Source: Clostridium sp. MCC353 (lineage in GTDB: Bacteria; Bacillota; Clostridia; Lachnospirales; Lachnospiraceae). From it: a stretch of DNA of 32,470 bases. Numbering within the stretch: position 1 is the first letter of the stretch; each line of letters begins with the position of its first letter. This document shows, piece by piece, positions 22,417-30,703 of this stretch. Below the pieces are notes generated by a model. The model saw only the letters and a list, made by a program, of their open reading frames with translations. It was not told the origin of the DNA and did not search any database. The position numbers and the translations under genes are program-made. The stretch is taken from NCBI RefSeq assembly GCF_018785315.1, contig NZ_WQPN01000007.1, positions 1 through 32,470 on the forward strand, written 5' to 3'.

Positions 22417-23067
22417 ATGAGCGATTTTCGAATTAAAACCTGTGTGCTGGGACTGGTCAGCACCAACTGCTATATCATTTATGATGAGAAGAAAAAAGAG
22501 GGGATCATTGTGGACCCGGCGGATAACGGGATGTATATTCTGAACCGGTGCCGGGAGCTTGGGGTGACGCCTGCCGCGGTTTTGCTGACCCATGGGCATT
22601 TTGACCATATCATGGCAGTGGATGATATCCGGCGGGCCTTTCAGGTGACGGTGTATATGGGGATGAATGAGGAAAATCTTTTAAAAGACCCATACCAGAA
22701 CCTTTCCGGGACCATGGGATCGGAACAGACCAGCATGGAGGCGGATTACCTTTTGAGGGATAATGAAGTGATCACCCTGGCCGGATACCGGATCAAAGTG
22801 CTGGAAACTCCGGGACATACGGTTGGTTCCGTGTGCTATCTGTTTGAGGATGAGGACGTGCTGATCAGCGGGGACACCCTGTTTGAGGATTCTCTTGGAA
22901 GGACTGATCTGCCCACTGGAAGCTCTTCGGAAATCGTAAAGTCCATCACAGAACGGCTGTTTCCGTTAAAAGACGACATTATGGTCTACCCGGGACACGG
23001 GGAGCCCACCACCATCGGACATGAGAAGCGGTATAATCCGGTTGCGGTCTACATGAATAGAAGATAG
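22417..23067 (+). CDS. MBL-fold metallo-hydrolase (YqgX/glyoxalase II-like)
   Basis: The product is 216 aa. The metallo-beta-lactamase signature THGHFDH (58-64), GH in TPGHTVGS (His134), SGDTLF (Asp153) and the C-terminal YPGHGEPTTIGHE give a complete dinuclear metal site. The short length and N-terminus (CVLGLVSTNCYIIYDE) match the YqgX/GloB-like group often next to hemZ and rel in clostridia. The substrate is not known; glyoxalase II activity is only family inference. The RBS GGAGAGGG precedes the ATG. hemZ starts 15 bp downstream. The protein is cytoplasmic. Confidence 0.85.
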   Translation: MSDFRIKTCVLGLVSTNCYIIYDEKKKEGIIVDPADNGMYILNRCRELGVTPAAVLLTHGHFDHIMAVDDIRRAFQVTVYMGMNEENLLKDPYQNLSGTMGSEQTSMEADYLLRDNEVITLAGYRIKVLETPGHTVGSVCYLFEDEDVLISGDTLFEDSLGRTDLPTGSSSEIVKSITERLFPLKDDIMVYPGHGEPTTIGHEKRYNPVAVYMNRR

Positions 23068-23081
23068 GAAATGATAAACAT

Positions 23082-24536
23082 ATGATAGGAATATTATTAA
23101 ATGACACCGCTTATGAGCAGGATATCAGGGAACTGCTGATGGCATTTTTTCCGGGAGAGGCATTTTCCCACGAAAAAAATGGAGAGAATACTTATGAGGC
23201 GGAAGGAATCCTGGATGAGAGCCGCAGGCATTTTACCATGGTTTTCCGGGAAACTGGCGGCCCATGGGAGAAGACGTGTTCCCTGGATGTGGATTATGAG
23301 AACCGGTTTGAAACAAAGAACCGGATCAAACGGCATTTGTACACGATTCTTTCGGAATACACCGGGAAAGAACTTCCCTGGGGAACCCTGACCGGCATCC
23401 GCCCTACGAAAATAGCCATGACTAAATTTCAGGAAGGCATGACGGAAGAAGAGATTTTCCGCTATATGAAAGATACGTATTATACCAGCGATGCAAAGAT
23501 CAATTTGAGCATCGAGATCGCCCGGCGGGAGATGCAGCTTTTATCTACCATTGATTATGAGCATGGGTACAGCCTTTACATCGGAATCCCGTTCTGCCCC
23601 ACCACCTGCCTGTACTGCTCTTTTACCTCCTACCCCATCGGCAAATGGCAGGGCAGGACCGGTCTCTATCTGGACGCGCTGTTTCACGAGATGGAATACG
23701 TGGCGGAGCGGATGAAGGGAAGAACCCTGGATACGGTATATTTCGGGGGAGGAACCCCTACTTCTCTTCCGGCCGGAGATCTGGACAGGCTGATTACAAA
23801 GCTTAAAGATACCTTTGACTTCTCCACGGTTCAGGAATTTACTGTGGAAGCAGGCAGGCCCGACAGCATTACCCGGGAGAAGTTCCAGGTCCTGAAAAAA
23901 CATGGGGTGAGCCGTATTTCCATCAATCCACAGACCATGAAGCAGGAAACCTTAGACTTAATCGGCCGCCATCACACGGTTGGCATGGTCAAAGAATGCT
24001 TTCTGCTGGCCCGGGAAATGGGATTTGACAACATCAACATGGATCTGATCATCGGGCTTCCGGAGGAGACCATTGAGGATGTGGCCAATACCATGGAAGA
24101 GATAAAAGCCCTGGGACCGGACAGTGTGACAGTTCATTCCCTTGCCATCAAACGGGCGGCCCGTCTCAACATGTTTAAAGAGAAGTATGCGGAGTTAAAG
24201 ATCACCAATACCCAGGAAATGATCGATCTGACTGCCAGATACGCAAGAGAGATGGGCATGGAACCCTATTATCTGTACCGCCAGAAGAATATGGCGGGGA
24301 ATTTTGAAAATGTGGGGTATGCCCTTCCGGGAAAGGCGTGTATCTATAATATCCTAATAATGGAAGAGAAGCAGACCATAGCCGCATGCGGGGCTGGAAC
24401 CACAACGAAGGTGCTCTATCCGGCGGAAAACAGGCTGGAGCGGGCAGAGAATGTGAAGGATGTGGATCTCTATATCCAAAAAACGGATGAAATGATAGCG
24501 AGAAAGGAAAAATTGCTTGCAAAATTAGAAATGTAA
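23082..24536 (+). CDS. hemZ: HemZ-type radical SAM coproporphyrinogen dehydrogenase
   Basis: The product is 484 aa. The radical-SAM motif Cys172-x3-Cys176-x2-Cys179 in GIPFCPTTCLYCSF and FGGGTPTSLP (221-230) place it in the HemN/HemZ group. The extra N-terminal domain with WGTLTGIRPTK (100-110) is specific to HemZ. HemN-type enzymes oxidatively decarboxylate coproporphyrinogen III without oxygen, but HemZ activity in organisms without heme synthesis is unproven. No hemE, hemG or hemH is in the window. A B. subtilis-type HemZ is the closest named relative. The start is preceded by AGGAAATGATAAAC, a weak site. It ends before the composite palindrome. Confidence 0.9.
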   Translation: MIGILLNDTAYEQDIRELLMAFFPGEAFSHEKNGENTYEAEGILDESRRHFTMVFRETGGPWEKTCSLDVDYENRFETKNRIKRHLYTILSEYTGKELPWGTLTGIRPTKIAMTKFQEGMTEEEIFRYMKDTYYTSDAKINLSIEIARREMQLLSTIDYEHGYSLYIGIPFCPTTCLYCSFTSYPIGKWQGRTGLYLDALFHEMEYVAERMKGRTLDTVYFGGGTPTSLPAGDLDRLITKLKDTFDFSTVQEFTVEAGRPDSITREKFQVLKKHGVSRISINPQTMKQETLDLIGRHHTVGMVKECFLLAREMGFDNINMDLIIGLPEETIEDVANTMEEIKALGPDSVTVHSLAIKRAARLNMFKEKYAELKITNTQEMIDLTARYAREMGMEPYYLYRQKNMAGNFENVGYALPGKACIYNILIMEEKQTIAACGAGTTTKVLYPAENRLERAENVKDVDLYIQKTDEMIARKEKLLAKLEM

Positions 24537-24558
24537 TTTAAAATAGAACGTAGTCATT

Positions 24559-24660
24559 GGATTTAACATTAAGGGTGAAGGCATTTTCGAAAATGCCTTC
24601 ACGTTTAAAGTAAAACGTGAAGGCATTTTCGAAAATGCCTTCACCCTTAATGTTAAATCC
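24559..24660. repeat. Composite long palindrome containing two nested palindromes
   Basis: Bases 24559-24606 and 24613-24660 are perfect 48-bp inverted arms around a 6-nt loop (AAAGTA). Each arm itself contains a 28-bp perfect palindrome (24575-24602 and 24617-24644) centred on GGCATTTTCGAAAATGCC. The same core is in the element at 1-56, while the outer arms differ between the two elements yet stay self-complementary. It separates hemZ from hisS and could end transcription on both strands, form a cruciform, or be a non-autonomous repeat. No terminal T-run is present. Confidence 0.9.
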
Positions 24661-24712
24661 GGCAATCCCTTAAAACTAGAAAGCCGCATCTGCGGCAGAA
24701 TGAGAGGAAATC

Positions 24713-25984
24713 ATGGCAGCAACACTGAAAAAGAAGCCGGTTACCGGCATGAAAGACATCCTGCCCGCAGAGATGCAGGTAAGGGACTATGTAATGAACC
24801 AGATAAAAGAAACCTACCGCGGTTTCGGATTCCAGTCAATTGAAACTCCCTGCGTGGAACACATTGAGAATCTGACCAGCAAGCAGGGCGGAGATAATGA
24901 AAAACTGATTTTTAAAATCATGAAGAGAGGGGAAAAACTGAACCTGGAAACCGCACAGATGGAAAATGACCTGGTGGACAGCGGACTCCGCTATGACCTG
25001 ACCGTTCCCCTCTGCCGCTATTATTCCAACAATGCGGCCCAGCTCCCGGCTCCGTTTAAAGCCCTTCAGATGGGTTCCGTATGGAGAGCCGACCGCCCTC
25101 AGAGAGGCCGTTTCAGACAATTTGTCCAGTGTGATATCGATATCTTAGGAGATCCCACTAATTTAGCGGAGATCGAACTGATCCTGGCAACCGCCACCCT
25201 TCTGGGAAAAATCGGTTTCAACCAGTACAATTACCGCATCCGCATCAACGACCGGAACATCTTAAAAGGAATGGCTGCTTACTGTGGTTTCCCGGAAGAG
25301 GATTACGATAAGATCTTTATTTCCCTGGATAAGATGGACAAGATCGGCATGGACGGCGTTGCGGAAGAACTGACCGGAATGGGATATGATGGAGATCAGG
25401 TGAAGAAATACCTGGATCTGTTTTCATCCGTCACCAATGATGCGAACGGCGTCCGAACGCTTGGAAATGTGCTGGCAGAAGTGATGGAACCTGCTAAAGC
25501 AGACAATCTGGCAGTCATTATGGACAGCGTTGCCAATGTGCCTTCCTGTAAGTTTGACATCGTGTTCGATCCGACCCTGGTACGGGGAATGTCTTACTAT
25601 ACCGGAACCATTTTTGAAATCGAAGTGGAAGGGTTCCCAGGTTCGGTGGGCGGCGGCGGCCGTTATGATAAAATGATCGGCAAATTTACGGGCATGGAAA
25701 CTCCGGCCTGCGGATTCTCCATCGGTTTTGAGCGGATTATCACAATTCTCATGGAGAATGGGTTTACGGTTCCGGGTTCGAAGATGAAGAAGGCATATCT
25801 GATTGAAAAGGGCGTCAGCAGTGACGTGATGTCCAAAGTGATCGAAGAAGCCATGCAGGAGCGGGCCAATGGAGTCCAGGTGCTGGTTTCCCAGATGAAC
25901 AAGAATAAAAAGTTCCAGAAAGAACAGCTTCAGAAGGATGGCTATCTGGAATTCAAGGAATTCTATAAAGAATCATTAAAATAG
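24713..25984 (+). CDS. hisS: Histidyl-tRNA synthetase
   Basis: The product is 423 aa. It charges tRNA-His. Class II motifs are visible: GMKDILPAE (12-20), YDLTVPLCRYY (94-104), WRADRPQRGRFRQFVQCDIDI (124-144), the histidine-binding LVRGMSYYTGTIFE (289-302), GGGGRYDKM (313-321) and motif 3 GFSIGFERI (334-342). Overall length is normal, but only about 65 residues remain after motif 3 for the anticodon-binding domain, roughly 30 fewer than usual, offset by a longer middle region. The RBS is GAGAGGAA. No T-box leader is seen; a small hairpin GCCGCA-TC-TGCGGC lies at 24683-24696. aspS follows 31 bp later. Confidence 0.95.
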   Translation: MAATLKKKPVTGMKDILPAEMQVRDYVMNQIKETYRGFGFQSIETPCVEHIENLTSKQGGDNEKLIFKIMKRGEKLNLETAQMENDLVDSGLRYDLTVPLCRYYSNNAAQLPAPFKALQMGSVWRADRPQRGRFRQFVQCDIDILGDPTNLAEIELILATATLLGKIGFNQYNYRIRINDRNILKGMAAYCGFPEEDYDKIFISLDKMDKIGMDGVAEELTGMGYDGDQVKKYLDLFSSVTNDANGVRTLGNVLAEVMEPAKADNLAVIMDSVANVPSCKFDIVFDPTLVRGMSYYTGTIFEIEVEGFPGSVGGGGRYDKMIGKFTGMETPACGFSIGFERIITILMENGFTVPGSKMKKAYLIEKGVSSDVMSKVIEEAMQERANGVQVLVSQMNKNKKFQKEQLQKDGYLEFKEFYKESLK

Positions 25985-26015
25985 AGAGCAGAACGAGTGT
26001 AAAAGGAGAAAAATC

Positions 26016-27809
26016 ATGGCAGAGTCAATGATGGGATTGAAACGTTCCCACAGATGTACAGAAGTTACCACCGCAAATATCGGCCAGGAAGTGACCGTTA
26101 TGGGCTGGGTGCAGAAGAGCAGAAATAAAGGCGGCATTATTTTCGTGGATTTAAGGGACCGTTCCGGCATCCTTCAGTTAATCTTTGAAGAGAGCGACTG
26201 CGGCACGGAAAACTTTGAAAAAGCTGAGAAACTGAGAAGCGAGTTCGTTGTGGCAGTGACAGGACGTGTGGAAGCCCGTTCCGGCGCGGTCAATGAAAAC
26301 TTAGCCACCGGGGCCATTGAAGTCCGGGCCAACAGCCTGCGCATTCTGTCTGAATCGGAAACGCCTCCGTTCCCGATTGAAGAAAACAGCAAGACAAAAG
26401 AGGAACTGCGTTTAAAATACCGCTATCTGGATTTAAGAAGGCCTGATATCCAGAGAAATATGATGCTGAGAAGCAATATTGCCATTCTCACCAGACAGTT
26501 TTTGGCAGAAGAGGGATTTTTGGAGATTGAAACCCCTACCCTGATTAAGAGCACCCCGGAAGGAGCCCGCGATTATCTGGTGCCCAGCCGTGTGCATCCG
26601 GGATCATTTTATGCCCTTCCCCAGTCTCCGCAGATATTCAAACAGCTCCTCATGTGTTCCGGCTATGACCGCTACTTCCAACTGGCCAGATGTTACCGGG
26701 ATGAGGACCTGCGTGCGGACAGACAGCCGGAGTTCACCCAGATCGACATGGAACTTTCTTTTGTAGATGTGGATGACGTGCTGGATGTGAATGAAAGGCT
26801 GCTTCAGAAATTATTTAAAGAGATCTTAAACTATGATATTGAGCTGCCGATCCAGAGAATGACCTGGCAGGAGGCCATGGACCGTTTCGGTTCCGACAAG
26901 CCGGATATGCGGTTTGGAATGGAATTAAAAGATGTGTCGAACGTGGTCGAAAACTGTGAATTCGCAGTATTTAAGGGCGCTCTTGAAAACGGCGGTTCCG
27001 TCCGCGGAATCAACGCCGAAGGACAGGGAGCTATGCCCCGTAAAAAGATCGATGCTTTAGTTGAATTTGCAAAGGGATTCGGCGCAAAAGGCCTTGCCTA
27101 TCTTGCCATAAATGAAGACGGAACTTATAAATCTTCCTTCGCGAAATTCATGAAGGAAGAAGAACTGGCGGCTCTCGTAGAAGCCATGGGCGGTAAGCCA
27201 GGCGATCTGCTCCTTTTTGCGGCAGATAAGAATAAAGTGGTTTACGACGTGCTGGGAAACCTGCGTCTGGAACTGGCAAAACAGCAGGATCTTCTGAAAA
27301 AAGACGATTTCAAATTCCTCTGGGTAACGGAATTCCCGCTTTTAGAGTACTCCGAAGAACAGGACCGTTATGTGGCAATGCACCATCCATTTACCATGCC
27401 TATGGATGAAGACTGGCACATGATCGATACAAATCCGGGGGCAGTCCGGGCCAAAGCATATGATATCGTGTTAAACGGTACGGAGCTGGGCGGCGGATCA
27501 GTCCGTATTCACCAGGCGGATATCCAGTCCAAGATGTTTGAAGTCCTTGGATTTACTCCGGAATCCGCATATGATCAGTTCGGATTCCTGTTAGACGCAT
27601 TTAAGTACGGAGTTCCGCCTCATGCAGGACTGGCATACGGCATGGACCGCGTGGCCATGCTGATGGTTGGCTGTGACAGCATCCGCGACGTGATCGCGTT
27701 CCCGAAGGTAAAAGACGCCTCCTGTCTGATGTCGGAAGCTCCGTCTCCTGTGGATGCAAAGCAGTTGGAAGAGCTGGGAATCGAAGTGAGTGAAGAGACT
27801 CAGAAATAA
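26016..27809 (+). CDS. aspS: Aspartyl-tRNA synthetase (bacterial type)
   Basis: The product is 597 aa, full length. It charges tRNA-Asp. The N-terminal OB-fold anticodon domain is residues 10-110 (GWVQKSRNKGGIIFVDLRDRSG). The class II core contains KSTPEGARDYLVPSR (178-192), QSPQIFKQLLM (203-213) and ARCYRDEDLRADRQPEFTQID (224-244). A bacterial GAD insertion lies in the middle. Motif 3 is GLAYGMDRVAMLM near the C-terminus. Whether it also charges tRNA-Asn depends on a GatCAB amidotransferase that is not in this window. The start has RBS AAAGGAGAAA. It is likely cotranscribed with hisS, as in many Firmicutes. Confidence 0.97.
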   Translation: MAESMMGLKRSHRCTEVTTANIGQEVTVMGWVQKSRNKGGIIFVDLRDRSGILQLIFEESDCGTENFEKAEKLRSEFVVAVTGRVEARSGAVNENLATGAIEVRANSLRILSESETPPFPIEENSKTKEELRLKYRYLDLRRPDIQRNMMLRSNIAILTRQFLAEEGFLEIETPTLIKSTPEGARDYLVPSRVHPGSFYALPQSPQIFKQLLMCSGYDRYFQLARCYRDEDLRADRQPEFTQIDMELSFVDVDDVLDVNERLLQKLFKEILNYDIELPIQRMTWQEAMDRFGSDKPDMRFGMELKDVSNVVENCEFAVFKGALENGGSVRGINAEGQGAMPRKKIDALVEFAKGFGAKGLAYLAINEDGTYKSSFAKFMKEEELAALVEAMGGKPGDLLLFAADKNKVVYDVLGNLRLELAKQQDLLKKDDFKFLWVTEFPLLEYSEEQDRYVAMHHPFTMPMDEDWHMIDTNPGAVRAKAYDIVLNGTELGGGSVRIHQADIQSKMFEVLGFTPESAYDQFGFLLDAFKYGVPPHAGLAYGMDRVAMLMVGCDSIRDVIAFPKVKDASCLMSEAPSPVDAKQLEELGIEVSEETQK

Positions 27810-27820
27810 AGGAAGGTCAG

Positions 27821-28741
27821 ATGGAATTAGCATCAATAACCGCGTATAAAATCGTAACGATGTTCGTGATGGCGCTGATCGGCGCCGTCTGTTACAAAAC
27901 AAATATTATCAGCTATGAGACCAACGGCAAATTGTCCAATTTGCTGCTCATGGTAATTTCGCCGCTGATGATTTTCAGTTCCTATCAGAGGGAATTCAGC
28001 AGACAGCAGCTGGAAGGGCTTTTGATGGCCTTATTTCTGGCTGCTGTCAGCCATGTGGCCGCGATTCTCATCACTAAAGTGTTTATCAGAAAAAGTTCAG
28101 GGGAGAATTACGGGGTTGAAAGCATGGCGGCCATTTATTCCAACTGTGGATTTATGGGGATTCCGCTGGTGAACGCGATCTTTGGGGCGGACGGGGTATT
28201 TTACATAACCGCCTATATCACCATTTTTTCATTGTTCATCTGGACCCATGGAATCCTCATGATGATCGGAAAACAGACGGTGAAAGAGGCCCTGTCGGCA
28301 ATGAAAACGCCCACCATATTTGCCATCATCGTCGGCTTCATATTCTATGTCTGCCAGATTCGTCTGCCGGATATGATCAAGGAGCCGCTGGCTGTTATCG
28401 GGGATATGAATACTCCGGTGGCCATGCTGGTAGCCGGAGCTTCTCTGGCAAGCGGCAGCCTGATCAATATGCTGAAGAAAAAGCGGATTTATTTAATCAG
28501 CGCCCTCCGGCTGCTGGTCATCCCGATGATTACAATGGTCATTTTAAATTTATTCCATTTTGATCATGTGGTGACTACGACGATTGTGCTGGCCACCGCC
28601 TGCCCGGCTGGTTCCATGGGAACCTTGTTCGCTCTCAGGTATGGAAAAGACGCCGTTTACGCGTCTGAAATGTTTGGAGTGTCAACGGCCTTGTCCGTAA
28701 TCACAATTCCATTGGTGATGCTTGTATACACTTTTGTATAG
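27821..28741 (+). CDS. AEC (auxin efflux carrier) family transporter
   Basis: The product is 306 aa with about ten hydrophobic segments in two five-helix halves, typical of AEC permeases. The early LLLMVISPLMIFSSYQRE and the mid segment AAIYSNCGFMGIPLVNAIFG (about 103-122) match the conserved unwound-helix regions. The second half has GDMNTPVAMLVAGASLA (about 192-208). AEC proteins move carboxylic acids or amino acids; the substrate is not evident here. It starts 11 bp after aspS with RBS GGAAGG, suggesting cotranscription. An inverted repeat shared with the kduI leader overlaps its last codons. Confidence 0.88.
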   Translation: MELASITAYKIVTMFVMALIGAVCYKTNIISYETNGKLSNLLLMVISPLMIFSSYQREFSRQQLEGLLMALFLAAVSHVAAILITKVFIRKSSGENYGVESMAAIYSNCGFMGIPLVNAIFGADGVFYITAYITIFSLFIWTHGILMMIGKQTVKEALSAMKTPTIFAIIVGFIFYVCQIRLPDMIKEPLAVIGDMNTPVAMLVAGASLASGSLINMLKKKRIYLISALRLLVIPMITMVILNLFHFDHVVTTTIVLATACPAGSMGTLFALRYGKDAVYASEMFGVSTALSVITIPLVMLVYTFV

Positions 28742-28783
28742 ACATTATTTTTTGAAGGAAAAGAAAATATGGACATATAATAT

Positions 28784-28809
28784 AAATGCCTTGTAATCAC
28801 AAGGCATTT
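28784..28809. terminator. Hairpin between the AEC transporter and kduI (terminator or operator)
   Basis: AAATGCCTTGT (28784-28794) and ACAAGGCATTT (28799-28809) are perfect 11-bp arms with a 4-nt loop. There is no strong T-run afterwards, so it may terminate only weakly. It overlaps the -35 of the candidate kduI promoter and could equally be a repressor site. Confidence 0.5.
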
Positions 28810-28819
28810 GTGCTATCAT
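28791..28819 (+). promoter_or_regulatory. Candidate kduI promoter
   Basis: TTGTAA (28791-28796), 17 bp, TATCAT (28814-28819): 4/6 and 5/6 matches with ideal spacing. An AAAGTGTATACAAG element lies just downstream at 28832-28845; its reverse complement is at 28721-28734. TGTATACA-type palindromes are typical of GntR-family operators of sugar-acid genes, so repression by such a factor is plausible but not shown. Confidence 0.45.
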
Positions 28820-28882
28820 GAAGACATGTGTAAAGTGTATACAAGTACATAACAAGGCGTAAATTTAAGGAGGATGTTTACA

Positions 28883-29725
28883 ATGGATATTCGTTATTCT
28901 TGCAACCAGAGAGACTTTAAACGTTATACAACACAGGAGACCAGGGATGAGTTCCTGATTGAGAACTTATATATTCCGAATGAAGTGGTAGCTGTATATT
29001 CCCACGTTGACCGTATGGTAACCTTGGGATGTATGCCTACAACAGAAACAGTTTCCATCGATAAAGGAATCGATATCTGGGCTAATTTCGGCACAAGCTA
29101 TTTCCTGGAGAGACGTGAGATCGGTATCTTCAATATCGGCGGATCAGGTGTGATCAAAGCCGACGGCGAAGAATTCAAGATGGGATATAAAGACTGCTTA
29201 TATATCACAAAGGGAACCAAAGAAGTTCTGTTCTCCAGTGACGACGCTTCCAATCCTGCAAAATTCTATATGGTGAGCGCACCTGCCCACAAGGCGTGCA
29301 AGACCACATTTATTCCGATTGAGGATGCAGCTAAGAAACCTCTTGGCGCTATGGAAACTTCCAACAAACGTGTAATCAACCAGTTCATTCATCCGGACGT
29401 ACTGGAAACCTGCCAGTTATCCATGGGTATGACTGTTCTGGATCCGGGCAGCGTATGGAACACCATGCCGGCTCATACGCATGAGAGACGTATGGAAGTT
29501 TACATGTACTTCGAAGTTCCGGAGAACAACGTTGTATTCCATATGATGGGCGAAGGCAATGAAACAAGACATATCGTAATGCAGAATGAGCAGGCGGTTA
29601 TCAGCCCATCCTGGAGCATTCACGCAGGCGCAGGCACCAGCAATTATACCTTCATCTGGGCTATGGGCGGCGAGAACCAGGCATTTGACGATATGGACAC
29701 AATTCCTACAACTGAATTGAGATAA
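28883..29725 (+). CDS. kduI: 5-keto-4-deoxyuronate isomerase
   Basis: The product is 280 aa, matching KduI. It interconverts 5-keto-4-deoxyuronate and 2,5-diketo-3-deoxygluconate in breakdown of pectin or glycosaminoglycan uronates. The cupin metal site is visible in MPAHTHERRMEVYMYF and SPSWSIHAGAGT. SYFLERREIGIFNIGG and VLETCQLSMG are family hallmarks. The start at 28883 (MDIRYS...) is chosen because a perfect AAGGAGG (28867-28873) then has 9-nt spacing and the N-terminus aligns with known KduI; ATG 28874 would touch the RBS. No kduD or lyase is nearby. It is probably monocistronic, ending at a strong terminator. Confidence 0.96.
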   Translation: MDIRYSCNQRDFKRYTTQETRDEFLIENLYIPNEVVAVYSHVDRMVTLGCMPTTETVSIDKGIDIWANFGTSYFLERREIGIFNIGGSGVIKADGEEFKMGYKDCLYITKGTKEVLFSSDDASNPAKFYMVSAPAHKACKTTFIPIEDAAKKPLGAMETSNKRVINQFIHPDVLETCQLSMGMTVLDPGSVWNTMPAHTHERRMEVYMYFEVPENNVVFHMMGEGNETRHIVMQNEQAVISPSWSIHAGAGTSNYTFIWAMGGENQAFDDMDTIPTTELR

Positions 29726-29765
29726 TAGATATGATAAAGGCTTAACAGTCTGATGGATGGAATAG

Positions 29766-29801
29766 AATCTCCCGGAAGTTTTTCTTCCGGGAGATTTTTT
29801 T
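29766..29801 (+). terminator. Strong intrinsic terminator after kduI
   Basis: AATCTCCCGGAAG (29766-29778) and CTTCCGGGAGATT (29784-29796) form a perfect 13-bp stem with a 5-T loop. The right arm runs into a T tract ending at 29801. It isolates kduI from the two-component system. Confidence 0.92.
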
Positions 29802-29892
29802 GGGGAAAAATTCCATACAGCCATGTCCCGCGCCAGGCTTTCCGGATTCACCGGCTGATCTTCTGAACGCCGTTTTTTTTGCCTTGGTCCAT

Positions 29893-29943
29893 CTGTGAAA
29901 TCTCTGTGAAAACCTGGAAAACAGCATATGAATCTGATACAAT
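29893..29943 (+). promoter_or_regulatory. Candidate autoregulated promoter of the two-component system
   Basis: CTGTGAA occurs at 29893-29899 and 29904-29910 (11-bp spacing), with a related CTGGAAA at 29914-29920. A -10-like TACAAT lies at 29938-29943, and the third repeat falls where a -35 would be (17-bp spacing). Direct repeats about 11 bp apart overlapping the -35 resemble binding sites of PhoB/OmpR-type activators, which fits autoregulation by the downstream response regulator. The rest of the 300-bp gap (29726-30025) holds the kduI terminator and nothing else I recognise. Confidence 0.4.
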
Positions 29944-30025
29944 ATTTTATGAGATAATAGAATGTACTTGCAAAATCAGGAACAAAGAGATTCTGGGAGT
30001 GCATTAGAAATAATAGGAGGACGAT

Positions 30026-30703
30026 ATGGATCAGTTGAAAGTGTTAGTAGTAGATGATGAAGCGAGAATGCGGAAACTGGTAAAAGATTTCCTAACTGTG
30101 AAGGGATTTCAGGTGATAGAGGCGGCCGACGGTGAAGAAGCTGTAGACATTTATTTCGACCAAAAAGATATCGCCTTAATTATATTGGATGTGATGATGC
30201 CTAAGATGGACGGATGGGAGGTTTGTAAGACCATCCGCAAGTATTCCCAGGTGCCCATTATCATGCTGACGGCCAGAGGGGAAGAGAGGGATGAGCTTCA
30301 GGGATTTGATCTGGGGGTTGACGAATATATTTCGAAGCCTTTCAGCCCCAAAATCCTGGTTGCCCGTGTGGAAGCCATTCTGAGGCGGAGCAGTTCTGCC
30401 CTTACGGATGCTGTGGATGTGGGCGGTATCCGGGTGGACAAAGCGGCCCACCAGGTGACCATAGACGGTAAGGAGATTGAACTGAGTTATAAAGAATTTG
30501 AACTGCTGTGCTATTTTATCGAAAATCAGGGAATCGCCCTTTCCAGGGAAAAAATCCTGAATAATGTGTGGAATTACGACTATTTCGGCGATGCCAGAAC
30601 CATTGATACCCATGTGAAAAAGCTGCGGAGCAAAATGGGGGATAAAGGCGATTATATCAAAACCGTATGGGGCATGGGATATAAATTCGAGGTGAGTGAA
30701 TGA
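30026..30703 (+). CDS. OmpR/PhoB-family response regulator
   Basis: The product is 225 aa. The receiver domain (1-120) has the acidic pair Asp10/Asp11, phospho-acceptor Asp55 in LIILDVMMPKMDGW, Thr82 and Lys104. The C-terminal winged-helix DNA-binding domain (about 128-223) reads LSYKEFELLCYFIENQG...YFGDARTIDTHVKKLRSKMG, the OmpR/PhoB form. It is a full-length activator or repressor controlled by the adjacent kinase. The RBS TAGGAGGACG (30015-30024) is strong. Its TGA overlaps the kinase ATG by 4 bp. The regulated genes and signal are unknown; binding to the direct repeats upstream is inference. Confidence 0.95.
   Translation: MDQLKVLVVDDEARMRKLVKDFLTVKGFQVIEAADGEEAVDIYFDQKDIALIILDVMMPKMDGWEVCKTIRKYSQVPIIMLTARGEERDELQGFDLGVDEYISKPFSPKILVARVEAILRRSSSALTDAVDVGGIRVDKAAHQVTIDGKEIELSYKEFELLCYFIENQGIALSREKILNNVWNYDYFGDARTIDTHVKKLRSKMGDKGDYIKTVWGMGYKFEVSE

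Noticed and set aside
24537-24712. T-box leader before hisS-aspS
   Set aside because: The spacer is filled by the palindrome; I see no T-box sequence or specifier stem.
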